A DNA stretch of 64,000 nucleotides from Macquaria australasica (taxonomy: Eukaryota > Chordata > Actinopteri > Centrarchiformes > Percichthyidae). Every line of letters begins with the position of its first letter. Positions within the stretch are counted from its first letter, which is position 1. This document shows positions 23,419 to 35,512 of this stretch, piece by piece. Where the stretch lies: positions 689,501 through 753,500 of the forward strand of contig SEMN01000061.1 of the NCBI GenBank assembly GCA_005408345.1, in the 5' to 3' direction. The notes below the pieces were generated by a model. The model was not told the origin of the DNA. It did no database searches and worked only from the letters and a program-made list of their open reading frames with translations. Position numbers and translations under genes: made by a program.

Positions 23419-25259
23419 GTAAACTGAACATGTCAGTCTACAGTGCATCATACCAAAAGATACTGAACCAGACACACAAAAACTGAATGAGACACACAAA
23501 AGATCTACTCTGAGATTTTAAATTATGTTTTTATTTAGCTCACAAGGTTAAATTTGTTACTTTCCCTAAGTGGAGAATTAGCAAAACCTGGTACCAAATT
23601 TTATTTGGGCAAATAGGAGAAGAAGAAACTAATCTACAAGGAACTATTTAGTATGACCTTGAGGTCGACCTTGAGGTTGAATGTTGATATTTTTGACCAG
23701 TATCCATTGTTCCACATGTAATTGTTAAATATTCTGTATGTGTCTGAACTAGGCACTTATATGAGTTATCAACATCCATTTCCACAAATTGTGTACATGC
23801 AACAGCTGGAGCTCTGGCTGCTACTCTTGTCCTCCAAGTTGACCATCCATTCACGCAGCATGACGGATTGCTATCAAAAGAGAAACACCACCGCAAACCA
23901 CTTCCTAAACTGATTGTGTGGTTGTGCCGTTTTGGAAGATCCTTCACAATTGAAACATTTATTTAAAAGAGATAACTACAGTTGGACCAATTGGATGGAT
24001 GCAGTAAACTATATAATCTTGAAATCTGGCCTAATCCGCAGCACTCCCCTGGAACTGGGGGTTAAAATGAGCTTAAATTGAGCGTCTGTAATTCAACTTA
24101 ACAGGGTATTCATGTGGAAAGCGCCGGCACCTTCCCACACTCCAGCGTGTATTTACAGTACACAAGTAATCCCTTATCAAAAGCTTGAGTGCTACTTCCA
24201 TCCGAGTTTAGGCTACGCCGTCTAGAGACAAAGTCTTGGGGTCGGGGGTCAGGGCTTAGGAAGTGCTAACAATGGCAGTGTTTTATTTTGACAGTGGAAA
24301 GTGGCAACTATATATCTGAGAGGACGACGCGGTCAGATTATGTGGACAGCGGAGAAAGAAGCCAGACTCTGGTTGAGAACTAGGCAGCGTATTTCCCAGG
24401 AATGTAGGTCACAATAACCACATTAAGCCTGGGTGAAGCGGTAATTACAGCAGAGGAGAGTAGCGGTGACTGTTCAAATACCACACGGCACTTCACAAAC
24501 ACGAAACCCACCACCTGAGACGCAGAAAATAACTCAAGCCACTTAATCATACGGTGAAAATGTATTTCATCAAATCATTCATGCGTGACGCAAAATCAAA
24601 ATGAAAAATAAAATGTAGGTTTGAGAGCTTCTGTGTAACCAACTGTCATAACAAAATGACAGGCCTACATTAAATTAAGCTGCTATGGGTAACTCACACT
24701 TGATTTATACAGTATGAAAGTACATTACTGCTTAAAACATTCTCACAGAACTGTTTTCTTTAAATAGATTGACATGTCCGGGATATTTGACCAGGGTTTA
24801 ACTGGATGTAACTGGGATTTAACATCAATTTAAAATTTGTCTCCTGACATATTTTTCTTGAACTAATACAACTTAACTTGATTTGGCAGTATTGCCAAAT
24901 GTTTCTGATATAGTATATTGTTAAAAAAAAAGTCTTATTGCTGGTAAGAAAAAAGGTCATCTGAAATCATGTATGGAGTCAAATCAGTGTCAAAATTGCT
25001 ATATATGGGTTTGTTTCTGATTTTATCTGAAGAGTGATGTTTAATGATTGCCAAATTGTCAACTAACCTTACAATTTAATACAAATATGATAATAATAAA
25101 CAATGTAAATATAATAAAACTTCAAGTTGTGAATAGATTAAGTACATAACTTTAAGCAGGTACTTTTCTGATAAAATGTAATTGTTAGACAAATGATAAA
25201 AAAAGAAGAAAAGTCATGAGAAATCCAATAGTGGAATAGTGTATCTTCTATATATTTAT

Positions 25260-25701
25260 TAGAGCCTGATCAATATATCAGTTGATACTGGTGTATCACA
25301 TATATACATATACAGATACATATGAGTATCAGCATATATGAAATCAGCAAAAATAAACCGCAGTTAATAAATGTTTTACAGACTGTATGTTTTTAATCTA
25401 TATTTGACACGTTTCACATAATTCAAATTTCATACATTTTTGCTGAATATGTCTTTATTCTTATTCAAATTTTTCTCAGTTTTATGTTTATTGTTCAAAA
25501 TTTGTTGTTATCTTGTAATTATGGCCACTGTCATCTCTGAAAACAACGTATTGTTACTTCTGCCAAATAATAAAAATGTTTGAGGGATCCCTGCCAGAAA
25601 TATTTCTTATGGTTATGTTATTATGTTAAAAGCAAATATGGTCCACTTCATCGTTATCAATATCAGCATTAACCTAAAAAATCAAGTATTTTTCCGCTCT
25701 A
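25260..25701 (+). mobile_element. hAT-type MITE adjacent to an exon donor
   Basis: Starts TAGAGCCTGATCAATATATC and ends AAGTATTTTTCCGCTCTA, so the outer inverted ends are TAGAGC. Flanks ATATTTAT (25252-25259) and GTATTTAT (25702-25709) match at 7 of 8. The family resembles fish elements beginning TAGRGCCYGACCGATAT. The right end plus duplication stops 46 bp from the GT donor of the 351-nt fat4 exon. Confidence 0.75.
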
Positions 25702-25755
25702 GTATTTATCTTCTATCTAATTCCATCTCCCATGTAATTTCCCACATGTACATAC

Positions 25756-26106
25756 CATCATCTGCATCACTGGCCCCAATAGTGACAATACTGGATCCAG
25801 GCGGCAGACTCTCTGAGACAGACGCGCTGTACACGCTGGTGTTAAAGATGGGGGGGTTGTCATTCACATCCAGGACGTTGAAATACACTCTGACTGTGCT
25901 GGCCTGCCCCCCGCCGTCCAGGGCCTTTGCTGTCAGAATATAGTACTGCTGAGTCTCATAGTCCAGCGGACGCGTCACGTTGAAAACTCCCGTCACCGGG
26001 TTCAGGAGGAACGTCTCGTCCTCGTCGTCCTCCTCCAGCGAGTAGGTGACCTCTCCGTTCACCCCTGAGTCAGAGTCGCTGGCCAGGATCGCCGCCACGA
26101 TGGAGC
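25756..26106 (-). CDS. fat4: fat4 exon (human exon 4 equivalent), cadherin repeat
   Basis: 351-nt exon. The acceptor is CTCGCAG (AG at 26108-26107) and the donor is GATG|GTATGT (GT at 25755-25754). Split Gly codons occur on both sides. The 116 complete codons (residues 133-248) start SIVAAILASDSDSGVNGEV, contain the acidic stretch EEDDEDE, LDYET in the LDRE position and the linker DVNDNPPIF, and end ASDADD. GC content and CpG are clearly higher than in the flanking introns. A MITE ends about 50 bp downstream of the donor. Confidence 0.94.
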
Positions 26107-26891
26107 CTGCGAGAGTCAGACGGGTTGTAACACAGAAGCGAGAAGTTAGACTTTACTGCCCTATAGAACAAAATGACTTTAATATATCTGCAGGGGGTTA
26201 TTAGGGCTGTTTATTAATACCAGTGACTTCGTGTTCGCTCTGCCAGTTGCTAAAGAAACTGAATTTTATTTAACTCACTTGGCCTGTACTGTTTTGGAAC
26301 CAAAACCAAAACTCCATTCATTGGTGTTTAAACTGATGACTTAGGGATGAAGACAATGCTACAACTGAGCAAACAGCTAATTATTTTAAGTGTTTTTATT
26401 AGTACTACTACATGATCATATCTTAATTATATCCTCACTGGACATTCTTCTTTGATTTCAAACTTATTTGTCTCTTTCTTGTGATTGAAGCGTGAGAGGG
26501 ATGGAGGAGTTGTGCCAGACAGTTGTCAGTATTGTTGTAAATCCTGCTGGTTGCTGATGGATTTCCATAAAAATCAAATATCAGTTACAGTCCCTTTGAC
26601 CTATTAAACTCTTAATTTTCCCCTTAAGGAAGATACAGAGGATTTGTGAGAGCTACAACGGTCACATAAAAATGTAAAAAGAAAAAAATACTTTTATAAA
26701 CCGCTACAAAGAAGCGGCTCCTAATAATTTGAGGCTCTTGATGACCTTAACAGAGCTGTCTAAGTTCGGTCTAAGGGCTTTTGCAGAAGACAAAACATTG
26801 CCTGTCCGAGTCTCTATGTATTCTAATCTCTACGTTCTATGTATTTCAGTGTGTTTCAGTTTGCATGTGTTTCACTGAGTGAAAAACATAC
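26107..26891 (-). other. fat4 intron (785 bp)
   Basis: AT-rich intron with a GTATGT donor and CTCGCAG acceptor. I see no repeat or gene in it. Confidence 0.9.
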
Positions 26892-27153
26892 CCGGTGCCA
26901 TGTCTTCAGGGATATCAAACGAATACGTTGCACGGGAGAACTTGGGCGTGTGGTCGTTGACGTCCTTGACGGTAATGTTCAGCCTCATGTCAGACGACTG
27001 TTTTCCATCGTCTGCACGCACCAGAAGGGAATATTTTGAACGGCGCTCCCGATCCAGCTTCTTGGTGGCGATCAGATCACCGGATTCAGGATCAATCCGA
27101 AAGCTGTCGTCTGCCCCACTGATGATGGTGTACGTCACAAGAGCATTGGGACC
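26892..27153 (-). CDS. fat4: fat4 exon (human exon 3 equivalent), cadherin repeat
   Basis: 262-nt exon. The acceptor is CACCTCAG (AG at 27155-27154) and the donor is CCGG|GTATGT (GT at 26891-26890). It holds 87 codons (residues 45-131) plus the first base of Gly. The translation GPNALVTYTIISGADDSFRI continues with DPESGDLIATKKLDRERRSK and closes with the linker DVNDHTPKF and SFDIPEDMAP. This block is nearly identical to FAT4 as I remember it and is the strongest single identifier in the upstream exons. The acceptor is in phase 0, directly following DADE of the preceding exon. Confidence 0.95.
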
Positions 27154-29354
27154 CTGAGGTGAAGACAGAACATTTTATATTATAGGTTGGAACTGATAGT
27201 TTGTTTTTTTGCTTAACGAGCAGATATAGTAACCTGAACTCAAATGAATTTGCATAATTAAATCTACATGTTTACATCACAAAACCATAAACTTAACATT
27301 AAGCAGCATTGTGGCGTTAACATTTCAGCTCATCTCAGGCAGCAAATATTAACTTAAAACCACATTTTAAGTCAATATTTCCTAGCTAGGTTTTCTTGAA
27401 CATTGTTCCAACTCTCTCTTTCAGTTATAAGAGAAAAAGGGGCCAGTAGTTTGGATGTACTTTGCTGAACTTTGTCTAAAATGGGAGTTCTCAGGCCACG
27501 AAGAGGAAGTGCATCGTCATTACAAGCATCAAAGCAACTCTATCTGGTAGGAAATTGTTTACCACACATGTTAGCGTGTCACGTCTCCAGATCAAACTAC
27601 CTGCTTGTCTAACATGAATGAAACCCTTCACTGTGACTGCCTCACAGAGACACGCCATAAAGGAAAGGCTTGTGGTTTCAAAAAGACCATGCAATAGATC
27701 ACATAATCAAGATGTCAACAGAAGAAGACGAAGGAGAAAACGGATGTAAAAGGATGATACACAGCTGACCTGCACAAACATGAGACAAACTCCAAATTTA
27801 AGAATGTCTTTGATTAGAAAAAAGAGAAGAGAATGTTGAACATTTCACTGGTGAAACACAAACTTTAAAATAAAAACTGTATAAGGAGAGAAAACTTTAT
27901 TAGAGACTTTATTAGAGTCTTTAGAGACACACTGCAAACATCTCCATCTTATCAGGCCATTTATGTAAATTATTAAGCCCAAAAAACTCTTGTTTTCTTT
28001 AAAAAAATGAAAAAAATGATGATTAAATTATGATTATTTCAACCTGTTTCCAAATAAAAACCAACTTGTTTGCAGAATTTGAAGAAATTAGAGTCAGTAT
28101 TTTGAAAGAAGACAGTATAAGGCAATTTGCTGCACAAGTGTAATGAAAAATGACACTCGATTCTATAAAATTCTTAAAATGTTTTATTTGTATTGGACAG
28201 AGGTTGAGATTATGTCACTAAACTGGTAATTCCTTCACTTGAAAATATGACTTTTACCACACAAGGAGACAAAAAATACTTGATATAATGGAGATCTTAG
28301 CAGTGGAGTAACTCTTAACATTTCCTTTACCCTCTCTCAAAAAGACAAACTACTTTCCCACTGCTTAACTCACATAATGTAATGAAGAACTGTAATAAGT
28401 CCTGAGGCTTATCAAGAAGAGGACAGGTCACACTAGACAGAGACAAAGAAACACAGAAGCTGAATGGCGATGTTCTAGTGAGACTCACTCTGTCTTTGAA
28501 CTTTTGGGGGCTATAGTGTTCCTCTATAAATGCAACTAATAGATCCCCTGTTACCTTGGACAAGTACAAGCGCCATGACACATGTGATAGCTATAGCAAG
28601 AGGCTTTGGAATAGGAGAGGAGGACTGAATGTGATATGACGACTGAATGAGCCTGACGACAGAGCTTGACATTTATATTTGTGCCGGGGACAATAAGAGA
28701 TCAGACAACTGTCTCACTCTGTGTCTTCTGCCAAAAAGAAAAAGCAACATCAAAAAGCTACTGCTATTCAGTGAGACGAAGCTCTGGTTACAGCTGGTTA
28801 AGAGCTAAGCTAAAGGAGACTCTTTCAGCTATGTTTGATGTTTGTGTGATGCTTTTTGATCCTGCTAGGACAATGGAAAGGCTTATATAGAGAGGCATTG
28901 CATTAAGCTGTCGCAGTATCTGCATATTGACACATTTACTGCCTTGGTGGACAATGGTGCTCACATGACAAGCTATATTCTGCATTAACTGTATGCATGC
29001 AGCTATGTTGAAGGGTAACATTAGCTGCTGGAGAGTAATGCGTTAGCTGTGCATTGTGATACAACGAGGCACGCTGCCTCTCAACCTCTCACTTAATCTG
29101 CAGCTTTCAGGCATTTATTTGCTGAGCACTTAAGTTACATATGCAACCCCTCCTGAACAATTAAGCAGTTTTCTTTGGGAACACAAGTGCTATTTCTAGG
29201 ATATTAGCAAGTGAAATTTTTCTCAACTCCCTGTTGTTGCGCTGCTCGTTTGCTGCTAAGCATCTTTGCCCATCTGACACTAGTGCCTCTTTGTTTCCAA
29301 TGAAAATGATTGACATCCCATTGCCTCTTGTGTCTTCGCTGCTGCATGTTTAAA

Positions 29355-29600
29355 GGTGCACTAATCATCATGTTTTTGGTTCACTCTCACCGCTCTCGCA
29401 TCGTTTCCAGCCATAGCAGGCACAAAGTTAGCAACTACCTGGTGAAAATAGTGGAGCATTTAAGTAATTTCCTTTAGGAGTTGGTGGAGACCAAAACAGA
29501 GCTAAAAAAGAGGAAATTTTGGATTTTCATTTGCCAGGTGGACAGAACACAACTCCAAAATAATGCTATTGTTGCCCCATGCCTGTTGGGTGTGTAAATA
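29355..29600 (+). repeat. Dispersed repeat family, copy 2 of 3
   Basis: Carries GGTTCACTCTCACCGCTCTC, CATAGCAGGCA, AGTTAGCAACTACCTGGTGA and ATAGTGGAGCATTTAA, matching 9110-9290. It extends further with GGAGTTGGTGGAGACCAAAA and CAGGTGGACAGAACACAACTCC, which I recall as the continuation of this teleost repeat. Confidence 0.55.
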
Positions 29601-32433
29601 AGCGAGTGTTTGCTAACACTAAAGTGATAAAATGTCAAACTCTGTGTTTACAGCTTGTTTCCACTGCCCACAAGTTGCTAAAAAATCTGTTAATGTAGGT
29701 TTAAATTCACTATTAGATAGAGGCAGTGGGTGATAAAAAGAGTAGATATTTCTGTATTTTACTCATTTTGTTTTTACTCATAAGAATAAGATCAGTCTGC
29801 CACAAAAACAAATCAAATATTCTCTTTCCATCCTATCTTTAACAGACTTTGTGCGTAAATGTTAATGCACCAACAAGTCTGGACATGGTGGTTGTTCGCC
29901 AATAGCTTCAGACAGAGTCAATATATCGTAAGGCCAAGTTCATGACTTGCTCTTATCTCTTTCCCGTGGCCTGTTTTTATAACGGATAAAACCTCCATCT
30001 TCTTGACCCAGTCTCTCATTGCATTACCAGAGAACTGGTCAGAGATCCAGGCCCAGTAAAAACGAGGGAGTCGAGCAGGACGGAGCGAGGTTCTGCTCAT
30101 CTAAGGACCCTGCTGTCATCAGTCAGTGGCTCCAGATCTGGCAATCCCATCAGCCACCTGGGCTGCAGTCCGGAACCCAACACCCGCAGTTTGCCAATTA
30201 ATTTTCTGATAGGGTTCAAAGGCAGAGCAAGAGAGGAGGGAGAGGGCAACAGCGGGGTCCATCTAGGCCACAGTCCAACACACACACATACCTTTACAAC
30301 TTATGAACATGGGCAAGCATTTACACACTCTCTTTTTAACTCTTCTGACTAGTCCTATCCCTCTCTCTTTACCAAACTAATATGAGTAGTTATGATCTCA
30401 CACACACAAACACACACTCATACACTCACACACTGGTGGCCCTCTTGACCTTCACTCAAGAGTTTGACTACTTTACAGCTCTCCAAAGACACTCTGGGTT
30501 GTTGGGGGGGCTGACCAATTAAACAGTGGCGTTCCAGGGAGCAAAGCGTACCAGACTGGAGCAGAAGGAAACTCATTTAGCAGATGAGTGGTTTTTGGGA
30601 GCACGCAGTTCCTATGAGAAGTTAGAGGTGCGAAGCAGACAGCGCCGGCGGGGATAGCAAGCTTCCTGTATGCAACAGTACCGAGCAAGCAAGCCAATCA
30701 TAACACAGACTCCTGAAAAACAAGCAACGTGTTGTCACTGAGCGCTCAAAGATAAAGCCTTTGAAAGGTAGTGATGGCTCAAGTGCTGCTTTGTAAATCT
30801 GTTTTGAACACATTCACAACAACTGCAAAAACGGTCTAGAAATATACTGGCAGTGGGCATGTAGGCCTCTGGAACACATTACCCTTCATTTTGAGGCTAC
30901 ACTTACTTGCGGAGACCTCTCCTAAAACACCCATTGTTGCACTTTCCTTCATTAAGAAAGGTTTTTACCTGTGACATATTTTCCACATAAGGTCAGAATT
31001 CTAATAAAACATTCACAGCCTTTCCAAAAGCACAAAAGGCAGCATATTTCTTTCAAATGAGGTGAGAAACATTTTCAGGAGAGGCCTAGCCTGCATTAGA
31101 CAAAAGAGCAAAGTTTTCGAATGATTTTCTTTCAACCCTAATGCAACCTCTTCCTTCTTTTTGTAGTAGAAATGGGCGTAGCGCAAAACGGATGCGTAGA
31201 AACAGCATTTTAATACCCTCACACATGAATCCCACATGTAGCACTGTTAAATTGGATGGGATCATAATGATGTCTGAATTCGTCCCGTCAGCTGGCCAAC
31301 AGCTTGCACTCTTGGCTACTCTGCGCTGGCTCACACATGTGGCTTTCTCAACAAGGGCTCCAAATGCGTTCCGTACGCTTAGTGTCAGCGCAACTTAAGT
31401 TTCCTGCGTAAGGATGTGGGCAAAGACTTGGCTGGCCTCATATCTGGCTCCAAGTGAGAGCTGGAATGAAGTACAGGCTTCTATTTAGCAACCTATTCAT
31501 GGCAGCACTGAAGTTTGCAGTAAACATCTCTAGAATCTGTAATTCCTAAAAAGGCTTCTCTACATTCTCTTTAAGTGTCTCCATCTTTTCTTGTTCATTT
31601 GAATCCCTGCCTGGAAGCAAAATGTGGCTTCTCTTGAATGAAAGTTCTTTAAATTGATCATCTTGGAAGACTTCTATGCATATACGTGCATGTTACAATG
31701 AATGCTTAATTTTCTACAAATGACTAAAGAAAATTCTCTCAGACTGACGCTCCTCTTGAGTTCAGGAGGAAAAAGTGAACAACTGCACAGTTTGATTTCA
31801 ATATCATATGCTAAACCTTCCAAGATTAAAGCTGTGAATACTTTGGCGCTGAAAAAAGAAAAATAATCATATAATGTCCTTAAAATCCCCCAATTGAAAA
31901 GATTGACCTGCCTCCAGGTCTGAGATTTACAGTCAATATAGTATTCCGATAAAAGAAAAATGGCCAGAAGTGAGACTTTGTACGACTTTTCTCACATTCG
32001 GAGAGGAGAGAAGGGGGTGAGGCAACAGCTGTGCAATAAAAGACGTGTGGCCTCATAAGTTAACATTCAATTTGAGTCCATATTCGGTCTTTCTAATCTC
32101 TCTCCCCTCTACGGCCTGACTTTTTCCATTCACTTCAACTGTGTCCTTTGGCTTGAGTGAGGGACCGCAGACCTTGGAGATGCCGGCGGGGCCTGCGTTT
32201 TGCTCACTGCAGGATTTAATGTCCATATCCTGCCTAAAGCAGCTAAAGATGGAGTCCTCAGCTAATTGAGAGTGATGCCGGTGATGTAATGTGAACTATG
32301 GGGACCGCGGAGGGACTATCAGAACGGCAGGCCGAAAAATCAATCGCTGGCCGCTCTCCTCCAGGCTCTGTGACACCAGTGGCCTCAACACGTCTCGGAT
32401 AACGTCAACACATGAGAGAGAAAAGGACAATTC

Positions 32434-32457
32434 TGTGTGTGTGTGTGTGTGTGTGTG
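32434..32457 (+). repeat. (TG)12 microsatellite
   Basis: Twelve uninterrupted TG dinucleotides. Confidence 0.95.
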
Positions 32458-33636
32458 CGTCTAGGGGAGAAAAATGTATGAAGGCAGATTGATTCAAAGT
32501 GGTGGACTATGTGTGTTACTGTGTAGGGGTGAAGCGAGCACAATCTGTCTTGGCCATTGGTGTCACTGTGTGTTGTCAGCAGTTCATGTATGTTTTTTGG
32601 CTTTTCTTTATGAAATACTTCTATACATCTTGCTGTGAATTAACTTTTAAATCATATCCCAAACAGATTTTTTTTTTTTACTAATTATGATGTGAGAATC
32701 AGGGCATATTCACATATCACATATTGCTGGTGAGTATAGCCGGTATGGCCTCTTATTAAATAGAATTTAGCTGCCGGTCATGTGTTTCAATGCCAATGAG
32801 GTGTATAAAATCCTATGAAGTCAGTGACACAAATTACATTCCTGAAAAGTGGCCTTATTTTATTTTAGCATTTAAAATGTTTTGTCAGATTTCAGTGTAT
32901 TGGCATACAAGCCTTAGTATCGTCTATCAGGTATTGCAGAGTGAAGCCTTAGAGTCAATGTCTGATTTTTTGGATCCATATAGGGGCCTGAAGTCTCTCA
33001 AGTCCACATACCAGTTTCCAGAGCCAGGTAAAACATTCGTTTGCTGTCTTTGCCCCTAAACGTCTGGATAGTTTACTTTTTACCATTAGATCATTTAACT
33101 CAAATAACATTTTTAAAAGACTTTTTAAGACTCTCTTAACCTTTATGTTATTTCTATTTTTATTCTATTTTACTGTTTTAATTGTGAAGCACTATGTAAC
33201 TTTTGTTTTGGAAAGTGCTGTAAAAATACATCTAATACTTACTTATCAGAATCATGATGAATGTGCCATCACTCTCACCTTTACAATAAATATTATAGGT
33301 CTGTCAAGTTTCCCCAGGTCCAGACAGTTTCCTACCATAGTCTTAATGTTGTTTTAGTGGCTTTTCTGCTCTGAATATCTGCAATTGTTTTGGCATGAAA
33401 ATGATCCAACATGAAGATACTAAATGTCGACTTCACTTCAATATTGACAGCTGTGTTGGCCTCAAAAACCCATTTCAATCTATAGTGGTTTCTACACTGT
33501 AGGAACAAAAATGTAGAGCATATTTTTAATTAAAATCACTCCCAGGATATCTATTCTGAAAGCAGTGGAGTGGAAAACGGGCACAGAAAAGTACAAAAAC
33601 TCTGTCAGACAGAATAGAAACTTGGGGAGCCATTAC

Positions 33637-33768
33637 CTCGTCTGCATCCGTGGCTGTTAGCTGCATTATCTTGAAGCCATCTCCGATGTTCTCCTCAATG
33701 GTCACATCAAGAATATCATTAGGGAAAACAGGCGGGTTGTCGTTGACGTCCTGCAGCGTGATCTCCAC
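33637..33768 (-). CDS. fat4: fat4 exon (human exon 2 equivalent), first exon in the window
   Basis: 132-nt exon, exactly 44 codons and phase 0 at both ends. The acceptor is TCTGCAG (AG at 33770-33769) and the donor is GACGAG|GTAATG (GT at 33636-33635). It encodes VEITLQDVNDNPPVFPNDIL, the end of one cadherin repeat and the start of the next, followed by TIEENIGDGFKIMQLTATDADE. The reading frame runs without a break into the exon at 27153. No further exon can be supported upstream to base 64000, so the exon that normally carries the signal peptide and the N-terminal half lies more than 30 kb away. Confidence 0.92.
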
Positions 33769-35154
33769 CTGCAGAGGAAGAATAAACACCACAGTTTCCG
33801 TTAAAGCGCTGCCAAACTCGGCCTGCTACAGCTGTTAAGATCGCTGCAGAGAAAAAAAAACACGTCCATTTTCTTGGATTTCAGATGATGAAGAAGCTGC
33901 ACAAGAGGGGAAAGTTATCATTCTCCAACTCCAGAGAGGCTATAGAGGAAAACTGTGAAATGATGAAGTGTGGTATATTGACTTGAATGTCAAAAACTGA
34001 GACTGAATTATTGTTTTATCCAAAGATCTTTTATTTTAGATCTAGTAGTAGAAAAAGTCTGCCCTTCAAAGCCAAAACGCAGCAACTACCTATTTTGTCA
34101 AGACCAGATTCTTTTGACTTTTATTTTACTGTAGCCTATAAAAATTAGTATGCCACTGAAATTTGCAAGTTTTGGGAAAAAATGAACTATAAAAAATGAA
34201 CTATAAAAGCGAGGTAAAAGCCAAACTGCAGTGAGTTATAGCTAGCTAGTGAGATAGACTTAGCAAAAGCTAATTTACCCACTTTTTCCTGTTTCATGTA
34301 ATTGAAAAATCAATTTTGATGCTCCAACACCTTAGTAATTGAGTTGGTTAAACCATATAAATAAACCAGTAGCTAAGTGGAATTCTTAATATTAAAAAAG
34401 TAATACTAGATAAACTAAAAGCTAACTAGCCTAGCTTAGCAGAGTAGCTGTATCTACCTCGACTCTATTGAATTCATGTGATTTGAGATGGTTAAGCCAA
34501 CTTTAAATCACATATTTAGCCTTGTTAAATTAAAGATTAATGTATTAAAGTAGCTCATTAGTTCCAATGAACGGGAAAGCTGAAGAATAATGTGATATTA
34601 GCAGTACGGTAGTAGTGGTAGCAACAAAAGGAATATTAGTGCTGGTCCAGATACAATACCCAGATGTTCAACTGCCATTAACTAACATATCATAGAGAAC
34701 TGCATTGTGGGTCTATGGTAGACCTCATACACCCCACTGTCACTGGAGCTCATGGAAAGTGTACAATATACAACTTGACTTGAGGCTCTTTTCCATAGAG
34801 ACTTACAGTGAGTGTAACAGGAGAACAAACTAACTGCAGCTCAGGGATTTTCACTTTCATGTCTTAGAAACCAAAATAAACACACATTATTGCAGACCAC
34901 AGACCCCCCATGTGGACTAACACGTGTAGTGAGATTTTCTCTGATAATCTAAATTTAATACAGACGCAGCAGTGGTAGGAGTGAAACCTATGATTAGATC
35001 AATTGTTTATACAAATTATGTGATTTCAAGTAAATCAAAGTGACATTTAGCTTTTCCTCATTTTACAAAAGACCACATGAGCCCACTTAAGGACCTCCGA
35101 CGGTTCTCCCACCACACTTGGAGAACCCTCTGTCACCATCCTAGCTTGCGGTTA

Positions 35155-35512
35155 ACACTACATGGCCAGAAGTATGTGGACGGCCTTTTCCACATCCTTT
35201 TTTTTTTTTGCTTTTGTTTTTTTTAATTGTTTTCTTTTGGATTCTTAATGCTACAGCATACAATATTTTAGACAATAGTGTGCTTCCAACTTTGTGGCAA
35301 CAATTTGGGGTAGGAACTTTCCTGTTTCAACATGACAATGTCCCTGTGCACAAAGTCCATAAAGAAATCACCTTCCCAGTTTGGTGTGGAAGAGCTTGAC
35401 TGGTCTGCACAGAGCCCTGAGCTCAACCCCATCCAAGACCTTCAGGATGAACTGGAACGCTGACTGTGAGCCAGACCTTATCACCCAACATCAGTGGCCG
35501 ACCTCACAAACG
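35155..35512 (+). pseudogene. Tc1/mariner transposase relic with left terminal repeat
   Basis: The left end ACACTACATGGCCAGAAGTATGTGGAC (35155-35181) matches Tc1-like terminal repeats common in fish. It is followed, after a large internal deletion, by transposase C-terminal sequence. The open frame at 35208-35399 encodes LPTLWQQFGVGTFLFQHDNV followed by PVHK, the region of the second catalytic Asp of the DDE domain. Beyond a frame change, the sequence encodes FGVEELDWSAQSPELNPIQD, the usual SPDLNPIE block, and then an in-frame stop. It ends near CCGACCTCACAAACG without a right terminal repeat, so it is a dead, 3'-truncated copy. Confidence 0.85.

Larger units (their letters stand above)
22938..25755 (-). 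other. fat4 intron (2.8 kb)
   Basis: Contains two MITEs with target duplications (23102-23418 and 25260-25701). The sequence from 23430 to 25250 is AT-rich with no recognisable content. Confidence 0.88.
27154..33636 (-). other. fat4 intron (6.5 kb)
   Basis: Contains a dispersed repeat copy (29355-29600), a (TG)12 tract (32434-32457) and, around 32090-32400, a relatively GC-rich, non-repetitive stretch. Nothing else is recognisable. Confidence 0.86.

Noticed and set aside
1..33768. Assignment to FAT1, FAT3 or a Dachsous gene
   Set aside because: Blocks such as TIISGADDSFRIDPESGDLIA, HHPYVTHIP, the degenerate linker order and the EIFVHYFGNMFPGG region match what I recall of FAT4 and differ from FAT1. 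FAT3 and DCHS remain to be excluded by alignment.
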